DNA from: Pelomyxa schiedti
Lineage: Eukaryota > Evosea > Pelobiontida > Pelomyxidae
Direction: 5' to 3'
Assembly: GCA_020536535.1 (NCBI GenBank)
Contig: JAHLWZ010000318.1
Coordinates: forward strand, 2,783 to 26,667
DNA length: 23,885 nt
In this document: piece after piece, positions 8,852 to 18,699 of the stretch
Numbering within the stretch: position 1 is the first letter of the stretch
How the letters are laid out: each line of letters opens with the position of its first letter
Notes under the pieces: generated by a model
What the model was told of the DNA's origin: nothing
The model's database searches: none
What the model saw: the letters and a program-made list of their open reading frames with translations, nothing else
Made by a program: the position numbers and the translations under genes

Positions 8852-9888
8852 TTACATGGCACTAGGAGTTCTGGGGGAAGGTAAGTGATGATAGTGTTCA
8901 AGTGGGGAGAGTACCTGTTTGGCCGTTCTGGGTTTCTTACTTGGGCTTGCTTGTGCTTCTTCTTCTACATTGGGCTCACTCGCGTTGTTTTGCGGATGTG
9001 TATCATTCGAATTGTTGAGTGCAGTGGCCACCAATGTGAACAGCAACGCTATGTGCTGTAACACCGATGCAATGTTGGCTGCCTCCCGTCTTGCACTTTC
9101 CAATGAAGAAGGGCCACTTGAGAGAAGCGTGGTGAGGGAAAGAAGGCGGTCTTTCAGGAGGTCAATTAGATGAGCAGTTTCTCTCAATTGGCTGGCTTTG
9201 GGTCAGAGTTAGCACCACTCAGTGATATTTTAAGGAAGGCATACAAAGCGACGATTTTGGGAGAATCTGAGATGGATCTGAGAGAAGTGCTCTAACTTGC
9301 TCAATGACTTGTGGGATATAAGCCTGTCCCAGTAAAGATACTTGGTCTGAGGGTGAAGGAGGGATCCCAACAATCATCCCTCTGACTATCTGCACAAGGA
9401 GCTATTAAGCTATACCCCAGTTTGGAATAAAAGTTGCGAGGCAAACCTTATTGATTTGATCAACCTTCACGCCAACAGGGCTGCTGAGAGCAAACGATGA
9501 CACAAAAGTAGGAGGAGGTGCTGGTGGCTTACATATAACATAAACAGTAGTTAAGGCATCTGCAGGAGAAGGCGTGCAAGCTGAAAATGCACGTGCCCCG
9601 TCGCGCAACATACGACCGTTGTGCACCATCCTGAAAGCAGGAAGATCTGAGACTCTGCACGGGGCCAAGAGCGTAAGAACAACATAAACGAAGGAAAAGA
9701 AAAAGTCCCCCAACAATAAAAAGCTCTTGTACTCACACATCACTAATCGTCCGTCTGAGATCTTCAGAAAGTACGTCTCTGCGAACGTGTACCACGAACG
9801 GAGGCACGGGCCTCACGTGTCCACTGGCCGAAATAACTTTGACTTCTACGTGCACCTCATCCTCAGATACGATGTTGATAGCAGACAT
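8852..9888 (-). CDS. Small ubiquitin-like-domain protein (BAG6/Scythe-like possibility)
   Basis: Exons: 9888-9737, 9654-9447, 9389-9245, 9195-8852; 282 aa, all phases close. Residues 10-85 read as a ubiquitin-like beta-grasp: VHVEVKVISASG, then a helix (LSEDLRRTI) and FRMVHNGRMLRDGARAF (the usual 'hnGr.L.D' turn), then ALTTVYVICK. A Pro-rich linker follows, then a helical segment (QLRETAHLIDLLKDRLLSLT and IASVLQHIALLFTLVATAL), an acidic patch and a basic cluster (SPSKKPRTAKQ) that could be a nuclear signal. The N-terminal UBL plus a Leu-rich helical region resembles BAG6 or other shuttle UBL proteins, but it is much shorter than animal BAG6 and I would not assign it firmly. No cleavable di-Gly end is present, so it is not a modifier. 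A role as proteasome or chaperone adaptor is inference. Confidence 0.75.
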
Positions 9889-10237
9889 GAGTGCAAGGGT
9901 TTTTGTTGTGTCTTTTCTTCCTTCCTTTGTTCTTTCTCTTTTTATTTCGTTTCTACACCGGTTTTTGTTTGGTTTTCGGGGGGTATTAGGTCCTGAGTAC
10001 ACAGATTTCGCTGGCTTTTTGATTAGTGATCAGGTGTGTGATCAGGAAACAAACCCCAGCTGGGTCTGTCGAACCCCACTAAAAAATTGCCAACTTTTTG
10101 CAGTTGGGTGTTCGCGGGATTTTCCCGGTAAAAACAAAACAAACAATTGCCTTGTTGATCATAGTTCACTGTGCTCAATCCGGAATCCCGTTAGCACTCC
10201 CGGTTTTCTTTTTCCCCCAGCCAAAACCATTGATCTC
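9889..10237. other. Intergenic region, RNF170-like 3' end / UBL gene promoter
   Basis: 349 bp. It contains a pyrimidine-rich tract (about 9900-9975) on the plus strand, that is, purine-rich on the transcribed side just upstream of the UBL start. Short open frames here lack any recognisable domain. I see no RNA gene or repeat. Confidence 0.45.
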
Positions 10238-11608
10238 TCACAAAGTAGCACGGTAAGCGTGGCCCAGTAAAAGTACTACGAGCAAAATAACCAACAAGTC
10301 ATCTATCAGGCCTAGTATGAAGAATAGACCAAATGCACCCTCCGGCAAGATATCATAGGGTGCGATCACGTAACCCTGTTTTGGTGCATGGGGTGGATTT
10401 TTTTTTTTTTTGGTCTGTCAGTACGTACTGTTTTTGGGTTGGAGTGTTTTTTGGTAAAGGAAGGTACCAGAGCAACTATCAGGCCTATGATAAGGTAAAT
10501 TCGATGAACCGCTCGTAGTGTAGAAAAGTTGAACAAAAGGTGCCTTGCCATACGTAGCCCAGTCATGACCTTAGCGAAAATTAATCGATTTTCCTTGTTT
10601 ACCTAAATAGTAAACGGAAGAATCACGCACCCATCCTCTGAAAGTGGTAGGAGACGAGAAACGTGCATTGTACTCTCGTAGAGCGGCGTCAACGCGTCTC
10701 TGGAATTCTGGAACTTCCTGAAACATATATTGGAAACTATTCAAACAATAAATGACAAATAACACAATGGTTCACAACTACGTACAGGAAGTTGGCCGTC
10801 TAGTCTTGCTATACAGTTCCTGAGTGTGTGTGACGGTAAAACGGCAGTTAAAGGTATTCTATCAATTGGACACTGCAACTGAGCAGACCTCCGCTGAGAA
10901 TCCCACAGTGACACCATGCAATCCCCTTTGAGAGCGTTTATTACAGAAAGGTATTCGGGCTAAAGCACACCGCAAAATGAATGACCACAAGGTACAGTCT
11001 CGCAAGCCAGCTTCAGTGTATTGTAGCAAATTGCGCACTTAAAAGAGGCGAGTGAATATTAAAGCTACTGCATTACAACTCCCAAAATTACAAACCTGTA
11101 AATCACCAACAGACTCAGGAGGCAACCTTGTATCAATTCTCTGTGGAGCTGGAGCAGCTGCAGGGGCCTCGCTAGCATTAGCAGAAGCCGGAGGCGCTGA
11201 AGTGGCAGCACCGCCCTCAGAACCTGAATCCGGAGCTTCGGCAGTATTGGAATCCGCCCCCGCTGCAGTCTGCGAATTAGCGCGTTTGTTCGCCTCGGCT
11301 CTTCTTGCCATTGCTTCCGCTCCCCTTTGTACTCTCCTAATACATGATTAAAGAGGATGATTGGAAATTAATAAATACCAAAAACCAACACAACCACCAC
11401 GGCAACAACAACGAAATGGAATAAAGGCGTGTGGAGGGTGCATTTCCTTCCCATAATCGCAGTGTGCGTAACGCCAACTCACGCAGGCCCACCTCAGGTC
11501 GTGTGTGATTGCTCTGTTGAGCGCATAGGACACACACAGCCCAATCAGACCCAGACCGAGCGTAACTACAAGAACAGCGTCGTCCACTCCCTCTATCAAC
11601 ATCCCCAA
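10238..11608 (-). CDS. RNF170: RNF170-like ER membrane RING E3 ubiquitin ligase
   Basis: Exons: 11608-11493, 11336-11096, 11037-10971, 10925-10786, 10717-10616, 10569-10468, 10375-10238; 301 aa in phase. The N-terminus MLIEGVDDAVLVVTLGLGL matches the first membrane segment of RNF170 in sequence and position. An Ala/Ser-rich linker (residues 55-110) follows, then a RING finger assembled over two exons: CAIC, PCGHSFCGDC and QCPID. After it come EYNARFS, a conserved helix, and two membrane segments (RIYLIIGLIVALGYVIAPYD and GAFGLFFILGLIDDLLVILL) containing the 'APYDILPEG...LIDDL' signature shared with RNF170 (DUF1232-like). Animal RNF170 sits in the ER membrane and drives ubiquitination and ERAD of activated IP3 receptors; the same location is inferred here. 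The eighth zinc ligand is Asp (CPID) instead of Cys, as in the TRAF6 RING. The linker is longer than in animals. Confidence 0.92.
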
Positions 11609-11755
11609 CTTGGGTTCTCAACAAGGTTTTCTTCAAACTTCATCAAAGGACTTTCGGTTTGTGGGCCCACCTGGCGACTTTCCACTGGGTAGAATCTTTG
11701 CCATGTGCTTAATAACATGTACGCTTTTTTCCCAGATTAAGAGCTGATTGCCCTA
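11609..11755. other. Divergent promoter region between RNF170-like and Crinkler-like genes
   Basis: About 147 bp between the RNF170-like start (leftward) and the first supported base of the Crinkler-like frame (rightward). It may also contain a small first exon of the latter: ATG codons occur at 11703 and 11718, and a polypyrimidine-CAG acceptor ends at 11735. None joins the downstream frame convincingly. Confidence 0.35.
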
Positions 11756-14119
11756 AGTTCGGGGCACCACCCATGTCGTTCTTTTTGCCGCGGCGCACAC
11801 CAGCCGCAGCTCAAGCACGACCGAGGCAACAGACGAGCCGTCACCCACGCCGGCTCCACGGAACCGGGGCACCGAGGCAGCGCCCACGAATCTCTTACCT
11901 GAACTGCGGCCGTTTATAGAGCCAAAGTTCGACGCTAGGTCCCCGGCGTCCATCTCGCAATCCATAACGGCTTCACGTGAAAATACAGTCACTTCGTTCT
12001 TGGGTTACTTGGAAGATGCTTTGAAAACACACCTTCCGAAGAGACGGCACCTTTGTGCTACAAGTGGCGCCCCTGGATCAGGAAAATCCAGGTTGCTTGA
12101 CTACATTGCCACAGCTGACTGGGCCACTTACTGTGCCAATGGGAATGTTCACGAGGCTGTGAAAAAAGCCAAATCATGGGTCCCAGTATTGATTACTTTT
12201 AACTCCACGTCACACTGGACTATCACAGAAAGGGACCACCCTGAGCAAGCCATTTCAGGCAGGATCCTGTCATCGTATGACCTTCACTCTAAATTCCACG
12301 TTCACCCCGTACAGATACTTTGTGAAACCAGAGTTCCATTCTTCTCTGATGAAGTGGATGGGACAAAACCTTTACGAGGTTTCCACGGCTGATGCTGTCC
12401 AGAGTGTTCTGGATCACAGTCACAAGGAGTGTATCTTTCTTGGCGTTGATGAAATTGCCGTCGCACAAGAATCCTCTATACATCTTCTCCCGTATATTTG
12501 TACCCTTCTAGATAGAGGCTTGGTGGTGCCTCTGATTACCACACTGGATGCCACCCAGCTTCAAAATGATTGTAGAGGCTCTGCACAGTAAGATGTCTTT
12601 GTCACGCTTTTTTAAAACATTTACAGGAGAATACACTGGATTCCTTTACCATCACTGCAGCTACTCGACTCACAATCTCTGTTCAAAGACGACTTCAAGC
12701 CCAACGTGCTGGAAAATGTAAGCATCAAGTGTGCTATTACAGCTTGTGGTGGGCATCCTCGAACACTGGAGTGGCTCCATGACGCTGTGAAGGATTTGAT
12801 TGAGGAGTCAGTCCCAAAAACTACGGAGCCACTGTCACAATCACATGGGCTGAAATCTCCAGCTCCCAAGTCAACACCCGAAGAGGAACTAAAACCTGGG
12901 GTGGCGTTCGGCACTAGCGTACTTGACACAATAGTATTCCATTATGGCGGTCTGGCCCTGAAACTGGAGAAAGAATCCAGAGAGAGGGGGAAAAAAGCGC
13001 GCTTCTTTTCCATTTCTAACGCATGGTAAGGTTCGTGACAAGCGTTCTCTCTGTTGCAATACTTAGGCCAGTTCTACTTGGTGAAGAATGTAGTTTGACA
13101 ACGGATATCGGAGGCACAACAGTATCCAAGCTCATTGAAAGCGGAGTATACTACAATGGCTTGAACAGTGATGGATTCGATACTGGGCCTGTCATTCCAT
13201 GTGTCCCACCCATGCATATATACCTGTGGGCGAAAAAGCAGCTTAATAAAAAATCTACTGAGCTGGAATGCATCCTGGCCAAATTAATTCTGAATGACTT
13301 GATTACTGATTTTGCGTGGATTCCTGGGAGCAAGGCAGGCACAATTTTTCATCACGCATGGGAAGTTATGGTTGGCACGCTCTGTGCGTCACAATGCCTA
13401 ACTCTTCCTGATCACTTCAGAGGTGTAGTTTTCCCTGGCACAAATGCTGAAATTTTGTCGACGGAACTTAAATATCCTGAAATGTGCAAGCCAATTCGTG
13501 CTCTGGCTCACCACTTCAGTTACACAGAACATGGTCCCTTCCTCAACAAATCTGTTCTCTTGCCTGCATCTGGTAATCCAGGTACGGCTTACACAATTCC
13601 TGCAACTAAGAATCTCTCAATCTTAAACAAATAAAAAAATTGCACAGGTTTGATGTTGCTCGTGGCTTTGTGAGACAGAGCGACAATACCCTACTACCAA
13701 CTGTCATTGAGCTGAAGTTCTCTGAAGAAGGAAAAAGTACCAGGTTCTCCACCAAAGATATCCTGAAGAAATACAATTTGGCAACGAGCTCTTTCCCAAT
13801 CGGTACAGAAATTGCCTTTGTCTTCATCTCTCAACAACAGTTGCCCTCCAAACTGCCAAAATTGCCTGGAATCGTGGGCTTCATTGGAAAAGGCCAAATG
13901 AAGGAGCTCTATGGCCCCACCCTGGGTGGTGCGCCTCAGTTCCACTATCCCTTGGAAGTACTTTTGCCACAGCCTCCCCGTTATGACTGCTGTGAGGAAC
14001 CTCCTTCCGACTCACATGGCTTCAGTCTCCGAGCCTCCTCCACTTTCAAGTGCTACACAACTACTTTCAGGAACCCCCCCTACAAACACCACTGCAACAG
14101 TCACCGATTCCGATGTTAA
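11756..14119 (+). CDS. Crinkler/RHS-like protein: P-loop NTPase plus PD-(D/E)XK nuclease-like domain; frame break at last junction
   Basis: Supported segments: about 11756-12274, 12315-12587, 12627-13025, 13067-13581 and 13648-14119. The first four join in phase. Walker A is SGAPGSGKSR; Walker B is CIFLGVDEIA, followed by the CRN/RHS-typical IHWIPLPSL after the sensor region. The last segment has FDVARGF, then VIELKFSEEG, a plausible D...ExK nuclease core, and runs to a TAG/TAA-bounded end. This is the NTPase-REase arrangement described for eukaryotic Crinkler-RHS effectors, which are thought to descend from selfish elements and act on nucleic acid. No ATG is found in frame upstream of 12000, so the N-terminus is unresolved; a GC-rich Pro/Ser/Thr segment precedes the NTPase. 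The last junction does not close: the donor at 13582 leaves one base, while the acceptor at 13648 needs two. It may be a broken copy, an assembly error or a missed exon. Confidence 0.7.
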
Positions 14120-14378
14120 AGTCTATTCCAGCAACAGTAGCTGCAATGAAAGTAGTGACCAGGACACACATACAACCACCCCCTCACCAGTGGTCCCACA
14201 AGGAAATTGTCCTCACAAAGTCACTGCCCTCCAAACAGCAACAAACAAACGAATCTAGGAAGCAAAAGCCCACACATGATAAGCAGCGCGGAAAAACAAC
14301 CACATGTGCCTTGTACAGTTGAAAATAAGAAAGTCCACAGTCAAAAAAAAAACCTCTTTTTCTTGGTTGTTATCATTT
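14120..14378. other. Convergent 3' region between Crinkler-like and NAT10 genes
   Basis: 259 bp. A second frame (13911-14258) stays open with a Ser/Thr/Pro-rich reading (TTTPSPVVPQ), overlapping the end of the nuclease frame. It could be an alternative tail if the last exon were spliced differently, but no splice sites were found to support it. Near 14344 an A-run ends the NAT10 3' side. Confidence 0.35.
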
Positions 14379-17300
14379 TCACCACCTTCTGAAAGCCTTG
14401 GATTTCTTGTTCTTTGGGGGTGCCACGTCCACAGTGGGTATTGGTAAGTCCAACTGTTGCACAACTTCATCCACTGATCCACCTGATTCTTTCACTGCTG
14501 CCTTGACTTGGTCCACAACACCCTTTGGAAGCACGTACTTGGTGAGGTTCAATGCTGACACAAGCTCCTTGACACTCGCTTTGTCCGAAGCTGCTGTTGC
14601 CGTTGTTGATGATTCCCTGTCATTTCTTGGCCTTTTGCCAGTGGCAGTTGTGGTAGTGGTATCTTCGGCCGGAGGCTCAACTCCAAGTAGCTCCGCATCC
14701 TGCTTCTGAACAGCCGCAGGTAAAGTTCTTGGAATGGCTGGGTTGTTCACAACTCCAGCTTTCTGGGCAGCTTCTGTGGCAATCTTTTCTTCTGCAATGG
14801 CCTCTCGTGCTGCGTCGTCAATGTAGATTTGACTGAGAACCGCTGAGCATTTGCGGATAATTTTGTTGAACATTGACATTACTTGGTTGACTTCCAGTTT
14901 GAGTTCCTCGGCAATAGCTGGGTTTTTTGTTTGGTTTGTTATCAAATAACAAATGCAGTTAGGAAGGCATACATTCTAGAGTACGATGTTGCAAAGACAT
15001 CCCACACAACAAAGCCAACTGGCTTGGCAAGAAGTTCAGATCCACTTTGTGGGTAAAGACAAGGTATCCAATCCTTGGCATTAGATCCACCACAATATGA
15101 TAGTCAACAAGCATTTTGGCGTAGCTAAACAAGGAAATAAGTTTGCTTACTGTGAAAGGAGATATTTACGATTTTAGACGCCTGATATCATGCTGTGACA
15201 TCAACAACTTCAGTTCTTTACCTGTAATTTGACTTCGGCATATTATTTTCCCTGTAAATGTTGTTAGCAATGGAAAAAGTTTTACATAAAAACCGTCAGG
15301 AACAAGTAGACGAAGCGCAAGAGATGTAGAAAACGTTCTAAACGCATAACTGTGGAATAAAATGAGATACTGGGAAGAAAACATGCAGAGTATTACCCCA
15401 AGAGAAAACTGAATCTGGTTCGGAAGTCTACCACATAAGGAGAGAGCCAGTCAACTTTGGGAGGAAGTAAGTTTTTCAACTGGCGAAGCTGGAGCAGTGT
15501 TGAAAAGCTTATTGTAAAGGATGAAACTGACCATAATGCAGGAAAATTCCCCAGTTATATCACTACTGACTTGTCGAAGGTAAACAGGAGAAAAACCTAC
15601 TTTTTGTGAGATGATGATATGGAAAACCAATGGGTACCATTTTTAATCCAGAAGTTACACACTTCAGGACTGATTCCATAAGCAACTCCAACATAATTTA
15701 GAGCTTCAGCCCTTCGTTGAGAGAGCTGAAGTAAGAGCGGAGGTAGATTCTTTCGTGGTTGAAGTTCACTTTTCAGTGCATCTAGGCCAATTAAGGAAAT
15801 AATATGCTCGAATAATTTTACATTTTTTCTCGGCTTCAGTGGTGGGTGCAACAGAATCCGCTACCAACTCATCTGCAAGTGCGATATCCCCCTGGTAGTA
15901 TTTGAGAAGTTCCTGAAGTGCATATGACGCATAACTGCAAAAAGAATAAGGAGCCAGTAGAGGTAGGAAACACTGTACCCCATTCGGTTATAATCTGGGT
16001 GTGCAGCTATTCTCACGACACGGGCTCCGGATAGTGAAGGGAACTCATTATCCTGGAATTGTTGTGAGAGGGTCCAGGGTATCAGATCTCCAAACTCGCC
16101 CTTCAGATGAGATTTGGCCATTTTCTCAACTGCGTCGATGGAAATCTTTCCTTCAAGGGCAACCTGTGTAATTCAAGGTTATGGAAATGGTAAAAAGTGA
16201 ACATCCAACCTGAATCACCACCAAAACGTCCGGTAACTGTTGTAAATCGTGCACTGGACCCAGCAACGCAAAGAGATGATGTGCAGGAGCATCGGATAAC
16301 AGCTGTAAGTCGTTTGGAGAGTTTTTATAATGTGAAGTGACAAGCAGGCCCATTATCTGCTGCAGGAGGTCTTCACTGAGCTACGATAAAATAAGGAGAC
16401 TGTTTCCTTTCTTTGAAGTTACCTTGTGATAGGAAAATAGAGAATCTCTGGTCACATAAAACAACTGGCACTCTGAGGGGTGAGGGGCACCATATTTAAG
16501 CGGTTGCAATTTAGATGAGGCATTAAGACAAAGAAGTTCATTTAACCAGCTTTCAATTGGGTCTCCTACTGAATACCTAAGTAACTTGAGCCTTTCTTCG
16601 TATTTTGGTATTACAGTACCTGATCGGCTCTTCAAGTGAAACCTCACGCAAGATTCTATTCAAGGACGAAGCTGAAGATAGTGCTACTCCCGATATCATA
16701 TGTTGGATGTTTCCAGCAGCTGCTGCTGAAGGGGCAGATAAGGGTTGAGCTGATGTGGATGTGGATGTAGAAGTTGATGTTGATTCTGTAGTGGTGGCAG
16801 ATAAATCTGTTTCTTCAGGTGGCACTTCTTCAGGTGCTTGCTGTTCGGTAAGAGGCTTGGGCATTCGTGGTAGATACCCGCGGTTGGCAACAGCCATCTC
16901 ATTTTTAACTTTTTCTGCGCTTTGACTTGCTGCCTGTGCAGCTACTGCATGAGCGCTTTGCTGTCGGAGTTGCTTTATAAGTTTGAGAGAAAGCGATCGG
17001 CCTGTGCCTTCATATCTACGGGACTAGAATTAAACTATGTGTATAAACTGATCGACGAACCCGTTGATGGTCGAGGATAGAAAGACCAAATAAGGGCCTA
17101 AAAGAGCCTTAACCAGTGGTAGAGGAATTGCTGCTGCTTCATCAATTACAAGCAATTCAGCTTGACCGAGTTTATGTGCATCCTAGGGAAGTTAAGTGCC
17201 CTTATAAATGCCATAATATGATACATTTTGATTAGTCAAAACATACAGTTGGGCTAATATACTGTATAGTCTGTCGATGTGCTCGGAAAATATTAATTCG

Positions 17301-18460
17301 GACAACCGGTTTCTGAAGATCCACATTTTCAGACTGGATAATATTGAAATCCTGATGCTCATGAAACCCAAGCGCATCAAAACCGCGGATCACGAACTCG
17401 AATACTGTGCGCAAGTTGTCTGGAGAAGGTGCCGTAACGTATACATTTGAGTAGCCCATCACAATTGCACCAGTTATTGCTAATCCCAGTGCTGCAGATT
17501 TGCCCCTACCACGTGCTGCAGTGAGAGTGACTGTTGTGTGAAGAGCCTTATCCGAAATTGCGTCAAGGAAAGTAAGAACGGCTTGTGCTTGATCAAGAGT
17601 TGTTGTGATGGATATCAATTTGCCGGCTGGTTGCACATCTCTCAAAGACAATTTGAGATTTCTCAGTTCTTCTTGTGAAGGGGAGTTTGCGGAAATGCTA
17701 GGGGGCACTGGTGTAACGTTGAAGGCGTAGGAGGAAACACCTAGAACCTCGAGATGGGAGTCGAGGAATAGCACGTTTGGGGTTTGCGCCAGGCTCAGCA
17801 CAAACCTCTCGTTAAATCTTCCGACCACATCTTGCCACGCATGTGTTCGGAATCGCTTGTGCACATCCATGCTCATGTGAAAGACATCTTCCCACATCTC
17901 TGCATCTCTCAGCAGAACGAGAATAATACCGCCACCTTCTACTGTCTCAATAGACCGAGCCAATATATTGGGGGTCAAGCCATTGAAATCCTGCAGAACA
18001 CACATGCCAAAAGTTCGGCCCATAATTTTGTGTGACTCGTCGTATTTGCAGAATCGAATGTCAGCTGTTGATATCCAGTAGCCAAATGGGTCCTTAATTG
18101 CACGTTAGAGCCTGAGGGAAAATAGACAGCTTACGCCAGATGCATCAAAGGAACATCGTCCGATAACTCTGTCTTTTTCTACACGGGCTTTCTGGTCCTT
18201 TGTGAGATCGAGCTGTTTGCTTACGCAATACAAAACAGAAGGCTGTGCTTTTGCTGCCGCTTTGGAAAGAATGTTGTACATGTGATAGCACTAGGGAGAG
18301 TCAGTTTCCGACATGAAACGTGGCGAATTTAAACGATGTGAAGAGGGCCCACCGAAAATCTGACCCTGGAACCGAGCATTACGAAGAGCGATCGGTGGTG
18401 CGTTTTGACACCATTTTCGATTACGGTTTTTATTCGGGAGTCTAGTTTCCGTAGCGGCAT
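14379..18460 (-). CDS. NAT10: RNA cytidine acetyltransferase (NAT10/Kre33 family)
   Basis: Sixteen exons: 18460-18353, 18290-18135, 18092-17247, 17182-17061, 17015-16620, 16576-16423, 16380-16210, 16163-15979, 15934-15822, 15781-15638, 15596-15532, 15488-15397, 15349-15294, 15251-15170, 15124-14973, 14917-14379; 1126 aa, closed in phase. Order: N-terminal domain (LDSRIKTVIENGV), TFGMCVLQDFNGLTPN, VGRFNERFVLSL, Walker A TAARGRGKSAALGLAI, Walker B LLVIDEAAAIPLP, STINGYEGTGRSLSLKL, GNAT fold with VVRIAAHPDYNRMGYA (acetyl-CoA loop), GVAYGISPEVCNFW, GFSPVYLRQ, then the C-terminal tRNA-binding part (MSMFNKIIRK) and a basic nuclear tail (PPKNKKSKAFRRW). The family makes N4-acetylcytidine in 18S rRNA and some tRNAs, using ATP and acetyl-CoA, in the nucleolus. 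It is about 100 residues longer than human NAT10 because of a Ser/Thr-rich insert (about 16690-16900) and a longer C-terminus. It shares a 239-bp divergent promoter with the PQ-loop gene. Confidence 0.97.
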
Positions 18461-18699
18461 CTTGCGTCTTTGACAACCACGCAGGGGACTGCTGTAACAC
18501 GGCGATGGGCGAAAAATGTAATTAATTAAAAAAGTGCAACTGTGCGGAGCAGGACATTCTCTGATTCTTCCGAAAGCACTGCCTGCAGCCTTCTACTACA
18601 GGCACGCTGTTTGGAGGAGGTATCGGTGGAGATTCATTGGGTGATCTCCCTCTTTGTGGGACTCAGCACCGTGGAACAAAAAGGTTCTTTGGAATTTCG
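18461..18699. promoter_or_regulatory. Divergent promoter region of NAT10 and the PQ-loop gene
   Basis: 239 bp between two ATG codons pointing away from each other. The PQ-loop frame stays open upstream to 18637 without an ATG, so it is not counted as coding. No TATA-like or other named element stands out. Confidence 0.45.

Noticed and set aside
9839-10270. Plus-strand frame of 143 codons rich in Ser/Phe
   Set aside because: It overlaps the UBL first exon in antisense and the pyrimidine-rich spacer; no recognisable motif.
12000-14119. Crinkler-like gene as a transposase or integrase
   Set aside because: There is no DDE, HUH or recombinase motif and no terminal inverted repeats were noticed; the NTPase motifs point to the CRN/RHS class.
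14398-14709. Plus-strand frame of 103 codons
   Set aside because: It is the shadow of the last NAT10 exon, whose minus frame continues the conserved protein in phase.
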